A DNA stretch of 64,000 nt. Source: Quercus robur. Its lineage: Eukaryota; Streptophyta; Magnoliopsida; Fagales; Fagaceae. Both the position numbers and the translations under genes were made by a program. The DNA lies in assembly GCF_932294415.1 (NCBI RefSeq), contig NC_065536.1:59297354-59361353 (forward strand). The letters are read 5' to 3'. Below are positions 23,679 to 35,783 of the stretch, piece by piece (the stretch's first letter is position 1; each line of letters opens with the position of its first letter). Below the pieces are notes generated by a model. The model did not search any database. It was not told the origin of the DNA and saw only the letters and a program-made list of their open reading frames with translations.

Positions 23679-25748
23679 CTATCTCAGTGTCAGGGTTGAA
23701 TTACCAATGAGCTACCGCAAAAAAACACAAAACTGAATATGCCATAGCTTGGAACATTCAATCTATTCACTAGATCTCGCTGAAAGACCAAAGAGTAAGC
23801 AAAATCACTATGGACTCATGGACTATGGAGACAAAAAAAAGAAGACTCTGTAAAAAACTGTTAAGCAGTGAAGTGTAACAAAGAAAATATGACGTGTCCA
23901 TGTGTTGTGTCCTACATTTCTGGTTTTTTTATTCTATTTTTTCAATGACACAATTATCACTACAACCTTTTCCGGTAATGACAACCTTGTCTGCTTCTGG
24001 GACTTCTGGAAGGTCCTAAATGATAGGTCCAATCAACAACAACAACCAAACTGTTTGAAAAAAAGAGATAGAGATCAGAGTTTCAGATAACCCATTATGA
24101 TGATACTAGTTGCAGATTTTTATTTATTTATTTATTTTTGATTGTTTTTAAGGATAAGCATTTGAAACTTATCTAAGCTGAAAACTGGTACTGCTAGATT
24201 TCCTTTTTAGGTGAACATTAATAGAATCAAGACTAATAATAAGGTACTATTTCTAGTTTGATGAAAAGCTAAACCTTTTGGTAACAAAAAGAGAAAAGAT
24301 AGTGTTTACACTTTACACTACCAAATCTTTTAATGAGGACATTAAGATTTAGTTGGGTCAATAATGGTGGTTCAACAAATCAAAAGTTGAAGCATTGAAT
24401 AAATTAAGACATCACAACCATTTTTTTAACAATTTTCTATGTAACCAATTTTCATTCATACTCTTCAGATTTCTTATTTAGGGCTTCAGAGTGAGACTTG
24501 ACTTTGAAAAACCACTAGACATTTATCAGACCAGCCATGAAAATAGTTTAAAACTTTAAAAATAAATAATAATTAGATGGTAAGGAAGGCCCACTTTAGA
24601 AAAAGCAGTGTAGTAGAGGGTGTTTGTGGAGGTGTGTAAAAGTTACATGTCTCTCAAATAAATTATCAAGCCTACTAAGGCCCTGTCTGGACCCCTACTA
24701 TTGAAATGTTTAGACAAAACGACATGTCAATATTATTGTAAAAAAGATATCCTAACTGAAGAAAACGACAATGTATTAATTGTGGATGTGCTCCTACCTA
24801 GTCACTGCATAAAGGCCTTATTATTTGATAGGAAGAAGAAAAAATATATGAGATTTAAAATTTTTAAAAAAAAAAAAAAAAAAAAATGAAGAAGAAGAAG
24901 AGATTAATATTTTGTATTGTAAGAGTTTTACAGAAGACACACCAAAAAAAAAAAGTTTTATGTAGTAAATTCTTAATAAATTTTTGTATTTAAATATTTT
25001 AGAACAAAATTAATGAATAAAATTGTCAAATCACCTATACAGTATATTTTCTTTATTCTTTTCATTTCACTTTAGATACATTAAAAATGGTAGCTTAGAT
25101 AGACGATAACCATTACTTTTTTGGGAAAAACTTGCAATAGGTATTCACTTGCATTGAATCCATTAGTATTATACATGGAATCTATCTCGATGTGTTTACT
25201 TTTAGCCATGTGTCTTCATCCCAATGGATCCAATACACGAGACCCAAGTCAAGTTTTACTTAGTCTACAAATTAAAGAAAAATATCAATCTGTCCGTAAG
25301 CAAAAACAACTTGCTTGATAGCCTCACTTCCATTCCATGCATGTTTTAGCTTGTCCCAACCAAACCTCGTCCTAGTTCTTCCATTTTTTCTTCAACTCAC
25401 TTTTCCTTCCCTACCAAAATGGACTCAAAAGATGACCAATACAAAGGAGGTTATGCTAACCAAGATCCTAGGGCATTGGTGGAAGGGTCGCAATCATATG
25501 GGCCTAGCCCAAGCAACTAATTGGAGTTATAGAAGCGAATTAGACCACAAAATATAAAAATTAAAAAAACAATACCATATTTCCATGAATTATCCTTAAC
25601 CAATCAACATCATCAACTTGTGTGGGCTTTTACTTCCCAAATCAAATACTCTTAACTTGCCTTGCATTTTTCTTCTCTAATGCTCTTAAGCTACTCAAAC
25701 ATTTCCCTACCATAAACTTTTCACTAAACATCACTCTTCAACATTTGG
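23679..25748. other. Divergent intergenic region between TPX2-like and germin-like genes
   Basis: It should hold the promoter and 5' UTR of the TPX2-like gene (minus strand) and the upstream region of the germin-like gene. No further gene is supported. There are A-runs at about 24867-24886 and 24944-24954. Confidence 0.5.
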
Positions 25749-25758
25749 TATATATATA
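25749..25758 (+). promoter_or_regulatory. TATA box of the germin-like gene
   Basis: TATATATAG lies about 50 bp before the first ATG at 25805, the right place for a core promoter with a very short leader. Confidence 0.6.
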
Positions 25759-25804
25759 GCTTAATACTCTTGTGCTGGTTAAAAATCATATCCCCCAAAG
25801 CTGA

Positions 25805-26488
25805 ATGTTTTCTTGTTTCATTTCAATGGAAACCAATTGGTCCCTTTTGCTCAAAATATTCTTCTGCCTAGCTCTTTTATTGGGCCAGGCCACACCCGAT
25901 CCCGATCCGCTTCAAGATTATTGCATTGCAGATAACCAAAGCCCACTCTTCATCAATGGTGTACCATGCATTGACCCAAACAAAGCAAAACCTTTCCATT
26001 TCACCACATCAGTTCTGTCCAAGCCCGCTAGCTCTAACACCAGCCAATTTGGGTTCAATGTCAGAACGATCAACACCGTCGATTTACCTGGGCTCAACAC
26101 CTTGGGCATGACCATGTCCCGAATTGACATAGTGCCGAAAGGCTCCGTCCCGCCACATTCACACCCACGGGCCTCGGAAGTAACCATTTGCCTCAAAGGC
26201 CAACTTCTAGTGGGCTTTGTGGACACCTCTAATCGTCTCTATCAACAAACATTGCGGCCCGGTGACTTGTTTGTGTTCCCAAAGGGTCTGCTCCATTTTC
26301 TCTACAATCAAGACTCAAGGGTCCCGGTCCTATTGGTGTCTGGGTTCAGTAGCCAAAAACCAGGGACTCAATTAGCATCAATTGCCGCATTCAAATCAAT
26401 TCCTGATATTCCTGATGAGGTATTGAAGAATGCGTTCAAAATTACCAACCAAGATGTCACCAGGATTCGAAGAAACCTTGGAGGGTGA
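25805..26488 (+). CDS. Germin-like protein (secreted cupin)
   Basis: One exon, 227 aa, a normal germin length. The start could be 25805 or the second Met at 25826 (METNWSLLL), which gives a cleaner signal peptide; both lead into a hydrophobic secretion signal up to about residue 30. Mature protein features: the N-terminal cysteine pair (DYC and GVPC) that forms the family disulfide; germin box 1 PPHSHPRASE with two His and one Glu metal ligands; and germin box 2 GDLFVFPKGLLHFLYN with the fourth ligand His. All four manganese ligands are present. The protein should form an apoplastic beta-barrel oligomer. Whether it has oxalate oxidase, superoxide dismutase or only receptor-like activity cannot be told from sequence. 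AATAAA at 26506-26511 may help set the poly-A site. Confidence 0.93.
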   Translation: MFSCFISMETNWSLLLKIFFCLALLLGQATPDPDPLQDYCIADNQSPLFINGVPCIDPNKAKPFHFTTSVLSKPASSNTSQFGFNVRTINTVDLPGLNTLGMTMSRIDIVPKGSVPPHSHPRASEVTICLKGQLLVGFVDTSNRLYQQTLRPGDLFVFPKGLLHFLYNQDSRVPVLLVSGFSSQKPGTQLASIAAFKSIPDIPDEVLKNAFKITNQDVTRIRRNLGG

Positions 26489-28735
26489 TTATACTTACTT
26501 TTTGGAATAAAGGGTTTGCTCACAATTATTTATTCTTGGAATGTATGCTTGCTTGTGCTGGTGGCATTGATAACCTCTCTTTTTTTCATGTAAAATAGAC
26601 TACTCAACGACCATATTGTAATCCTTTCATTTTTTTTTTTTTTTTTTGCTTGAACCATATTGAGAACCTGTGAATTTGTGATCCTATTTTTTTATGTAAT
26701 ACTTTCATGATTCATGAATATGAAAGTATGACAATAAATGAAGTCAAAATGGATGGAATTGAATGCATTGCATTTTGTAGCAAAAAAATTCATGGCAGTG
26801 AGGGCTTTTGGGTTTTGGTTTTGCTGGCAAAGGAGATGTGTCTAGAAAGCAAAGCATCATCTATAGACCAAGTAATTTCACCAAACACTTGGCGTAGTTT
26901 ATAAAATTGAAAGGTCTCTCCACATTTCAAAGAACGCAATCTTCATAATAAATTCTGGTAAATCTTCAACTAGAAAAAAAAAATTCTGGTAAATCTTAAT
27001 CATAAATTTCCAGATCTTGTTATACGGGTCATGCCTATTATTATGTTTTTTTAGTAATGTTTAGTTAAATGAACTGTTGGGCATGTGACCAATGGCAAAT
27101 GGCCCCCATTAAAAACTTGATCAGGTAAATCCCATGTGAGTAAGCGACCAAATTAAAAATAATAATAATAATATAAACATTAACCCTCAAGATGGGCAGA
27201 CTTATTATTGCACCAAATGTTGTTTTATCTTATATTAATCTCTCTAAAACAGTGACATCTTGAAAAGGTAATAAGGGGATATTGAATTGAGCTCGTCCAC
27301 TTGGAAAGTTAGTGAAGCAAAATGAAATATGAATGCTTAAAATCTTTGTCGACTGGATAGAATTCTATGAGCACCTATGAATATGACGGGAATATTTCTC
27401 TTCTGTTTTCTTTATTTTTGTCTTCATATTAAAGGTAATAAAAAAAAAAAAAAAGGTTGAAAATGAAACCTGACCAGTATTCAGCTTCGATTTTTACCAT
27501 ATGGCATGACACGTATTAAAACAAAGTTGTCACTCATTAGGAACTTGAAAGGAACAAACATGGAATTACCACCGAAATTCAAAGAAATAAACGTCATAGA
27601 CTTAATTGACCTGGAAAAAAACAAAGAAAGTTTCGCAAAAGCATTAAAGCCCTGGAAGAATCCAAGGCTGTTCAAAAAACAAATTAAAAAATACAAAGAA
27701 GAGCTACGTGTCAGGCTCTCTGAGCCCCCATGAAACAAACACACCTTAGAGTATCTAATATAAGAGCTAAATACAAAATCCTCTCTCCTATAGAATATAA
27801 ACCCACAAAAGAGACCTCCAATATACTCTCAATACCTGGAATTTTTTGACTCATGAAAAAATAGTTCATCAAGTATGATGAAACCTACCCTTCGTTCTTC
27901 AAATGTTTTTTTTCTATTATAATAATCAAATATTTAATAAAAAAATATTAGAAGATGTGTAGTTAAAAAAATAATAATAAATAAAAAAATAAAATTTAAA
28001 TGAGATAAAAAATATGTCAGAATTCGTATTTTAAAAAAAGTAAATAACTAACAAAAATAAAAATTACTGCTCATTCTTCGTACCTTAAAAAAATTTATCT
28101 AATATAGTGAAGATGCTCTTACAGGAATAGTTTTTAGCTAGCAGAATTCAATAGCTTCTCATTTCTCCTGCTCAACTTTCCCATTATATTTTTTACCTTG
28201 AATCACTGCGAACCTGTGATCAAATTCAATCATAACCTGTAAAAGTGATTGACCCAGCTTTTCCTTTTCTCTCTTCTTTTGTCTTTTAAGTAGAAGTGGG
28301 AAAAGTAGACAACACAGCAACTCAAAGCTTTGTCCATACGTCATTGGGCAAACAAAAAATATCACAAAAGTTCAGAACTATTCAACCATCACAGTAAATT
28401 TAACACATAATTGAAAATTTTGAATGATACAACAAAACAACAAATAAAAAAGAACAAACTCCGACTGTCATTTCTCAATTTTTCTTCTCCTCTATAATCT
28501 TTCCACAGTCCCATAATACTGATAATAGTCCATTACAACACATTGAAAGAAATCAATCCACCAAAAATTGTTCCAAAGAATTGGAACCCCCATGAATTAA
28601 AATCAAGAATTAAACCAAGAAAAAAATTTTAAAAAAAAAAAACCCCACCAAACCCTTCTCTATTAAAAATCAATCTATGTACAAAGTATGAAAGAATCTT
28701 TCAACAATGTAACAAAAAATAGAAACAAAGAATAA
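26489..28735. other. Intergenic region between germin-like and GATL genes
   Basis: AT-rich with TAA repeats. A lysine-rich 75-codon frame at 27506-27733 (start MTRIKTKLSL) lacks any recognised domain and is not called as a gene. The GATL 3' UTR should lie just below 28736. Confidence 0.5.
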
Positions 28736-29881
28736 TCATAAAAAATAGCCCGAATACCCAGCCAACGTCGTAGTAGTAGATGACCCAGAACCCGACCCGA
28801 GTCGTTGACGATCTTTACCGTGAATGAAAAGATCGTACGGCTCCCAAAGCCTGTCAACCTCGCAGGGCTTCTTGACATCAAGTCTCACCCATGGCTTCCC
28901 TTTCCCACTCCAATGTAACAAACTAACCGGACCAGGATGCAACGACCTACAACTACCTCGTACATTGTCGCCGCCGAGCCCATGTTGGTTCCATCTATGG
29001 TGTATGGGCTCCACGTGTCCCGCGAAGACCAACAAAAACGGTGGCAACGAACCCAGCTCATAGATCCTCTTCTTTCTCTGCACTTCCATCCAGTTCTCAA
29101 TTCTCTTCCTGTAGTTCCCTTCTCTCCACTTCACCAAATCCATGACCATAACCCCGGTGTTGAAGTAGCACGGGTTTCGGGTCGAGAATACCCGGGAAAG
29201 AAGCGGGTCGGACCAGAACGGGTCCGTGAAGTACTTGGTGAAATTCGCGTGGCAGTACTCGGGGGCCCCGATGACACGCGTCGAGGTCAGGTTGGTCTCC
29301 CAGAGCTTGACGATGTCGTCGACCACGACCACGTCGGAGTCGAGGTAAATCACGCGGTCAACGCAGGAATCGAGAATGTCTCCGAGGTAGTTACGGGCGT
29401 AGTTCAGCGGGTTCTCGAGGGCCTGTCGGATCGAGGAGGAGATTAGGTTTATCACCGTGTCTTCCCGGAAGATGTAGACCTTGAAGTTGAGGGAAGGGAA
29501 CGTGGATCGGACGAGTTGGGTCAGGACACGGGGACTCGCCGGGTCGAACTCGGCCGACACGAAGTGGAAGAACACGTGCTCGGGACACGACGCGTGTCGC
29601 AGGACCGAGTGAACCGCCGCCATGGACCCACGTAGGTACTCCGAGTCCAGCGTCATCGCTATGTGGATAAACGACGCGTCGCACGAGGACACGTAGGACT
29701 CCTTGTTCTTCATCAGCGGGCACTCCTTTCCGTTACGGTAGTCCGGCGCTTCGGCAAACCGCGACAACCCATCAAGCCCAAGCCCATCTCCGCGAAACGA
29801 CCGTATACAGAGACAAAACGGCGGCAAAAGAGCCGACACGAGAAGAAACAAAACGACGACGCTTAATCTGAAAGGAAGCAT
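28736..29881 (-). CDS. Galacturonosyltransferase-like protein (GT8, GATL)
   Basis: Intronless, 381 aa. The open frame extends upstream to 30052, but that extension is a low-complexity leader with poly-Lys and poly-Phe; the ATG at 29881 begins a proper signal anchor ([20 protein letters not shown]). Residues 70-330 are a GT8 catalytic domain: [14 protein letters not shown], then [11 protein letters not shown] around residues 179-189 with the DxD metal/nucleotide-sugar site, then [25 protein letters not shown] and the closing [15 protein letters not shown] proteins sit in the Golgi lumen and are needed for pectin and/or xylan synthesis. The lack of introns and the length fit the GATL rather than the longer GAUT branch. 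GC content is markedly higher than in the flanks. The member number is not determined. Confidence 0.93.
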   Translation of the reverse strand: MLPFRLSVVVLFLLVSALLPPFCLCIRSFRGDGLGLDGLSRFAEAPDYRNGKECPLMKNKESYVSSCDASFIHIAMTLDSEYLRGSMAAVHSVLRHASCPEHVFFHFVSAEFDPASPRVLTQLVRSTFPSLNFKVYIFREDTVINLISSSIRQALENPLNYARNYLGDILDSCVDRVIYLDSDVVVVDDIVKLWETNLTSTRVIGAPEYCHANFTKYFTDPFWSDPLLSRVFSTRNPCYFNTGVMVMDLVKWREGNYRKRIENWMEVQRKKRIYELGSLPPFLLVFAGHVEPIHHRWNQHGLGGDNVRGSCRSLHPGPVSLLHWSGKGKPWVRLDVKKPCEVDRLWEPYDLFIHGKDRQRLGSGSGSSTTTTLAGYSGYFL

Positions 29882-30151
29882 TACTGGGTTTTTTTTTTTT
29901 TTTTTTTTTTGTTTTCTTTGTGGGTTCTTGAAGAAGAAGAAGAATAAGAAAGAGATGGGTTTTGGAGATTGGGTATAATGAAGTGTGAGGCTATAATAAA
30001 TTTCTTTCTGCTTCTTCTTCTTCTTTGTTGTACATTTGTAACAAAAAATCAATACGCGGTTTTGCTTTCCCTGTGAAAGATAAAGAGAGAGAGAAAAGTG
30101 GGAACTATGTTTTTTTTTTTCTCTTTGAAAGAGAGAGAGAAATTTATTGCG

Positions 30152-30160
30152 TATTTATAT
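30152..30160 (-). promoter_or_regulatory. Probable TATA box of the GATL gene
   Basis: On the minus strand this reads ATATAAATA, about 270 bp before the GATL ATG. The implied 5' UTR contains CT/GA tracts and a 22-24-base homopolymer run next to the start (about 29888-29910). Confidence 0.5.
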
Positions 30161-32390
30161 GGGATTTTTACTAGCCTAGAGAGACTCTCTTAACTCTGAA
30201 CTGTCCCTTTCTGTCTTTTTAGTTTTTCCTCTCTCTCTCTCTCTGCGTGAGTTTTCTTTTATGCGGAAAAAGTCCCATTGGTGAAACCGCTGGTATGGTA
30301 AAGGAAGGAATAGTTTTCTTTCTTTGTTCTTTGTTCTTTGTTCTTTGTTCCTATCTTTTTCTTTTTCAATTTTTTGGGTTTTTCTTTTTTCTGGGTTCGG
30401 ATTTTTTTTTTTCTTTTTGGTTATTAATAGGAGTGTGGAATGGATTTTATTAAAACGCGTTTGAATTTTAGGGGGATTAGTATTAGAGCAACACGTAATT
30501 TGGCTAACGAAGAGTTTGAATTTTTGTGATCATAACTCATAATAATAACGTATTTACGCGCTTTTGTAATTCATTGACTACAAGGAGATTTGACCTAATT
30601 ATCTGGACATAACAAATTTTATAACGGTTTGACCGAGAAATTGTTAGTCATAAGTAAAATTTAGATCAAAATTAATAAAAACTTTGTTAACTTAATTTAA
30701 TAAAAAAAAATGTTTTTTTTTTGGGTATTTATAGCATTATTTGGTGCCTAGATACATGCAGCTTAAGTGGGTATGATTTCACCAAAATTCGAAGTTTTCT
30801 TTCCCATACTTAAAACAAATGTGTACTTTCTTATATTTCTTTGGGATAAGTGTTCTTTTTAATTTCAATTCATTCAAAATATATTTGTTTATTTGCTTTA
30901 GTTACGCAAACGCAAATTGGATTTTAGGAAAAGAATTATCTTCATTTTCAATAGCAATGGATTCATTTTATGGTTTAAATGAAAAAACAATTGTAAGTAT
31001 TTTGAAAAAAAATAAATTATACATTAATTGGCTGTCAAAGTAAGCCAGATTTTAACTTATCCAAACACAAATTTAATTATGATTTTAGCTAAATTCAACT
31101 TATGAATTTTGAAAAGTGTACTAGAAAATGCTGCCCTTTGTTTTTTTGTGATAAAATGCTGGCTTTTATTGGACTTGCCAGGGCACATATAGTTAACCAT
31201 AATTTTAGTTTTCTAGAGGAATAAAAAAATGCTAAAACCAATTCAATTATTTAAAAACAATGTAAGCAATAACTCAAAGTCATTCATAAGTCATAACTTA
31301 CTATTGCACGATTGAGTTATTATGCCATATGTTTAATCCCTTTTTTCTCCCTCTGAATGGGGCCTTATGTAAAATCAATATCAAAGCTGAGTGTCCCTTA
31401 TGAAAAAGAAAATAAAATTTTGAGGTGCATTAACTTAAACTTATTTTTAATAAGAGATCCTTAGTGACTAAGTAAGCACCCCTCCAATTCCCTCATTAAT
31501 TTTAACAATGGATTTTAAATAGTTTTAGGAACTTGAGCAGCATTGTTTAAATAAGAAGGTATACCTGTGCACTATTTATTGTAATTAGTCAGCCATTCAT
31601 ATAACTTGCCAGCTTCTGACCACAAACAAATAACAATTAACTTTATTTTATAATAAAGCATTAAAGAATTAGAGAAGTCTAGAGCATTTTTTATTTTTAT
31701 AAGAAGTCTAGAGCATGTTTATTCCGTAAGAAATATTGAATTTAGAGTTAGGTGAGGATTGCTTCAACAAGAAATCTGAAAATAAACAATATAAAGTGTA
31801 GGTACAAAACAATATAAGTACAGGTACACACTAAAAAAAATCACCATTTTTTTCACAATTAATGATTTGGTATGTTACCATTAACTCAATGTATATTTAG
31901 ATACTGCTTATTTGCTAAAAGTTTATTACTGAAAACAGTATAATAAAATAATTTTTAAAAGTATGAATAATGCTGTGAGATCCAAAAATGCATGGATATA
32001 CGCATTTTGCTGAGTTTGGTGGTCCCATAAACAGTACCATGGGAAAAAAACCCCAAACGCATTAGTATTATCCAAACTCACACTCAGGGTCTGTTTGGAT
32101 ACTGCTTATTACTATCCAAATCCAGTCTCAACATTGCATCACATAAATTTAAAATGATGTTTCCGTTAGGCCCATGCAAAAGCAATGTTAATTAAATTAT
32201 TATAGTTAAAAATTAAAAGTTTTGTAATTTAATGATATTACTTTTTTTAAAGAAAAGAATCATAATCTAAAACTTTAAATTCTTTCTCAAAAAAAAAAAA
32301 AAAAAAACTCTTCTTATCAAAATTAAACAAAAATACCTTAAGAAATCACAAAAAGAAAAAGTCTAAAAGCATATTTATTGTAAAGGTTTT
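30161..32390. other. Intergenic region upstream of GATL
   Basis: CT repeats near 30228-30243 and a TTCTTTG run near 30320-30350 probably belong to the GATL promoter region. Beyond about 30.5 kb the sequence is AT-rich. Two direct matches of 'GATACTGCTTATT' (about 31900 and 32098) flank a segment that looks like part of a MITE, but its ends are unclear. Confidence 0.45.
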
Positions 32391-32518
32391 GGGCCTATTT
32401 GGTGAGTAAGTTCAAACTCAAATTTTTATATTTTAAACAACATTACACATTTTTTCACCCACACATATTTTAAAAAACTCCAAACAACAATTTTCAAACT
32501 ACTCTACCAAACATCCCC
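32391..32518. mobile_element. Tourist-like MITE (128 bp)
   Basis: Left end GGGCCTATTTGGTGAGTA and reversed right end GGGGATGTTTGGTAGAGTA form a terminal inverted repeat. Flanks are TTT and TTA, an imperfect version of the 3-bp PIF/Harbinger target site. The size and GGG..TTTGGT start match two other elements at 38176 and 39651. Confidence 0.65.
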
Positions 32519-33556
32519 TTAGAGTCTAAAAACATGCTATAGAGTGGTGGGCCCATTTATGGAGTTAAATCAATATTTTCTACTCACTAATAACAGCTAA
32601 TAACAATCTATTATGACAACATGCTATGAAGCGATGGGCTCGATTATGTGATCAAATAAATATAATATGTAAACTAATAACAACTAACAACATATACATT
32701 TAATATTTATTACGAGAGAGTTGTGAAAGTTGGGTGGACATCACTTTTCTCAAGGCCTTTTATCCCAATTTATTGAGATGATGTCATGATATTACGTGAA
32801 CAACGGAATTAAAAAAAAAGTATTAAAAATCCATATAAAAATAAATGTTTACTAATCATATAATTTGTAATTTGTCATTTTAATAAGTTATAAAATTAAT
32901 TTTCTTCATGTAAAGCCTTATAGTTTAGCTATCAATTTATAAATAAATTAAAAAAACTAATCCTAAACAAAATTATTGTCAAATTAACTGTGCTCATAAT
33001 ATTGATGAAAAAAAAAAAAAAAAAAAACCCCAAAGTGAGCAATAGTGAGGTGGTAGGTAGCTCTGCAATGATGGAAAGAAACAGTTTACTGGTTACACGC
33101 TGTAAATGAAGTGCCAGGTCATAGACATATACAATGCGGTGAGCACAGCATGGGCGAGGCAATCAGTTCCTTTTTTTTTTTCCTTTGATGTTTGGAACAA
33201 ACAAAGAATAGTAGCAAAGTACCAAAGGAAGTAATATTCTTTCCCTCCAGTAATGAAATGCCAGCTGTGTCCAATTGAAGACAGCTGTGATCTAATTGTG
33301 ATTGACGTTGACGGCTGCAAAGCAATGAGTCTGGCAAAGCCTCAGGAACTCTCTGCATCATTGGCTGGTTCCCAACTCCCATGTGATCACGTGCTCCTCT
33401 ACTCCCATTCCCATTAAAACTTGTATTAATACCAAACTTTTGTGCATGTATTTTCAAACACAACGGCTCTCTGCGTATTTATTGTAGAATTTCAAACTAT
33501 TACACGTTTGCTTAGAACTTAGAATAATTTCTCTATATAAAAAATAAAAAAAAAGT

Positions 33557-33716
33557 CCGGTTAATGTGTGCCCTAAGGATACACATTAAATTTTCTGTTT
33601 TTGAAAACATTTTTTTGGAAATTGAAAAAGCCGTCGTTACTTTTTCAATTCTCGATAAAATTTTTTCCAAAAATGGAAATTAATATGTACCCTGAGGGCA
33701 CACATTAGTAAAATCC
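33557..33716. mobile_element. Foldback MITE, 160 bp
   Basis: Arms 33557-33630 and 33640-33716 are near-complete reverse complements around the 9-base loop CCGTCGTTA. Both outer ends contain TTAATGTGTGCCCT or its reverse form. Almost the whole element is one hairpin. No target duplication was fixed. Confidence 0.8.
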
Positions 33717-33800
33717 TAAAAAAAATTAAAAAAAAAAACTTAGAATATTTCCCATAAATAAATAAATCTTTAAATTACAAATTACATCCCTAAAATTTTG

Positions 33801-33965
33801 AGAAGTGTAACGTCTACGATATTTTCACAACAAATCATAATTAATAAATTGTTACAAGTTTTTTAATTTAAATACACCATTGAAATTGTTATTTTACCCA
33901 CTAGTAACAGCAACAATCTAACACATAAGATTTGTCGTGAAAATGTTGTTGATATAACATTTTTC
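33801..33965. mobile_element. MITE family 'GTTACGTC', copy 1
   Basis: Left end AAGTGTAACGTCTACGATAT continuing into TTTTCACAACAAAT; the right end is its reverse form (ATTTGTCGTGAAAATGTTG...AACATTTTTC). Same terminal repeats as the elements at 50488-50653 and 52207-52369. The proximal breakpoint of the large tandem duplication falls in its right terminal repeat. Confidence 0.75.
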
Positions 33966-34081
33966 TTTTTATAATGTTGTGTCATTTTTAATTATTGAGT
34001 AATGCTAGCGATACAAAAAATTTACAAATTGATGATGTAGTGAGAAGTTATTAATAATTTTTTTTTTTTAAAAGGTAATAT

Positions 34082-34254
34082 TAATGCTAGCGATACAAAC
34101 TTTTTTACAAAAAAATTTACAAATTACTAATGTAGAAAATGGTTATTAATAAATAATAATTTTAATGGTGGGTCTAGATAAAAACTAATAAGAAGTTGGT
34201 CACGTCAACATTTTGTAAAAATATTGTAAAATAATTTGTGACCGTAGCATTACT
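34082..34254. mobile_element. MITE family 'TAATGCTA', copy in duplication unit 1
   Basis: Left end TAATGCTAGCGATACAAAC and right end ATTTGTGACCGTAGCATTAC are imperfect reverse complements. A partial extra left end occurs just before it at about 33999-34030. The corresponding element in duplication unit 2 is at 37103-37271. Confidence 0.75.
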
Positions 34255-34370
34255 CTTAATTATTTAATTATTTTAGGTTACAAAAATTATATGACATTAT
34301 TCTATTGGACAAACTAAATACACGTGACAACTTTATTTGGCACTTAACATAAAATAATATAAATAAAAAG

Positions 34371-34968
34371 TTGCTTATACAAATAAAATAAAACTTCATG
34401 TGATAAAATCCAAACACACTCAAATTTTAGGATATAGTTTGCAATTCAGTCAAACTTAAAACAATTCTCATAAACAATTTTAAAAAAAAAAAAAAAAAAA
34501 AAAACTTAGAATAATTATTCCTTATCAATTATCATCAAATTAAAAACACTAATTTATAGCTGAACAGTCCCTCTCAAACTCAGTCAATTATGCACCCCCC
34601 ATAAAAATTTAATATCAGTTGTACATATCATAAATTAGTTGACAGGTATACTTCAATTCATAAAAACAATTTGCTTATACAAATAAAATAAAACTTCATG
34701 TGATAAAATCCAAACACACTCAAATTTTAGGATATAGTTTGCAATTCAGTCAAACTTAAAACAATTCTCATAAACAATTTTTTTTAAAAAAAAAAACTTA
34801 GAATAATTATTCCTTATCAATTATCATCAAATTAAAAACACTAATTTATAGCTGAACAGTCCCTCTCAAACTCAGTCAATTATGCACCCCCATACAAATT
34901 TAATATCAGTTGTACATATCATAAATCAGTTGACAGATATACTTCAATTCATATAAACAATCTTATAA
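34371..34968. repeat. Two-copy 300-bp tandem duplication
   Basis: TTGCTTATACAAATAAAATA occurs at 34371 and exactly 300 bp later at 34671. The copies are nearly identical up to ACTTCAATTCATA. Only one equivalent exists in duplication unit 2 (about 37388-37665), so this repeat arose after the large duplication. Confidence 0.92.
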
Positions 34969-34973
34969 CTTAT

Positions 34974-35783
34974 TGTAGGTGTGATAGGCCCAATAGTATA
35001 TATATATTAGGCTAGGGGGCCCAATCCGAGAACATCTAGAAGTCCAAGGACGAGTAAACGTTGTCATTGGAGTCCGCGTTAGTGAATGAAGGGGTGGGGT
35101 TTGGTTATAAGAGTCCAAGAAGGTGGTCTAAGAAGGAATGCCTCTTCGACTAAGCAAAGCAAAGGTTCAAAAGTGTGATCTGCCATCCAAGACAACGTTC
35201 TGGGAGATTCTATTAATAAGGATACACATCATGAAGGCACAGGACAAAGGGGAATTATGAAATATCTAAGAGAAAGTTACTACCACCGCATTGAATGCTC
35301 TGTAGTTAACTCTTTGGCTGCATTAATATGGAAATGATATCTGAATAGTAATTTGCATCCTTATAGCTACTCCCAGAGATTTCAGAAAGGTGTTGATGGG
35401 ACAAGAATCAACATCAGAAATCTGGTCTACACATGGAGAGTGGAGATGACAGAAGGAAGACAGTATAAAAGAGAAAGAATACCATGAGGAGAGGGAATTA
35501 GAGAATGAAGAGAAAAATACTGTAGGAACAAGAGCTGAACTTGTAACCAAATTCAAAAGAGATATATACAAGAACTGATCTCTTCGAATTGTGTCGAGAA
35601 CATTTTTTTAAAGATAAAATTAGTTTATTTTTGCTTTCTTGTCATCTGAACCAACTGTAATTGTTGTCTAACTTATTAGAGTCTAGTTTTTTAACCCATT
35701 CTTTACAAATTCATTGTATTATATTTTTTTGGGCCTAAATCCTTTAACCCTTTGGACTCAGGGATCAAAATCGTGCCCTTACA
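34974..35783 (+). mobile_element. Solo LTR, 810 bp, Ty3/gypsy-type
   Basis: Starts TGTAGGTGTGATAG and ends CCCTTACA. It is flanked by a perfect 5-bp duplication CTTAT (34969-34973 and 35784-35788). The unoccupied site is preserved at about 37685 in duplication unit 2, where CTTATGATTTTGAAT runs through without the insert. It contains 'GTATAAAAGAGAAAG' near 35462 (TATA-like) and shares GCATTGAATGC and CTAACTTATT blocks with the LTR at 40499-41234, so the two belong to related families. Confidence 0.93.

Noticed and set aside
27506-27733. 75-codon lysine-rich open frame
   Set aside because: No domain, no conserved neighbours, opposed by an equally long frame on the other strand; composition is explained by AT-rich sequence.
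28937-29446. 169-codon frame opposite the GATL gene
   Set aside because: Shadow of the GC-rich GATL coding sequence on the other strand; no independent homology.
29882-30052. N-terminal extension of the GATL frame
   Set aside because: Translates to poly-Lys/poly-Phe low complexity and would put the signal anchor internally; the Met at 29881 is in the family position.
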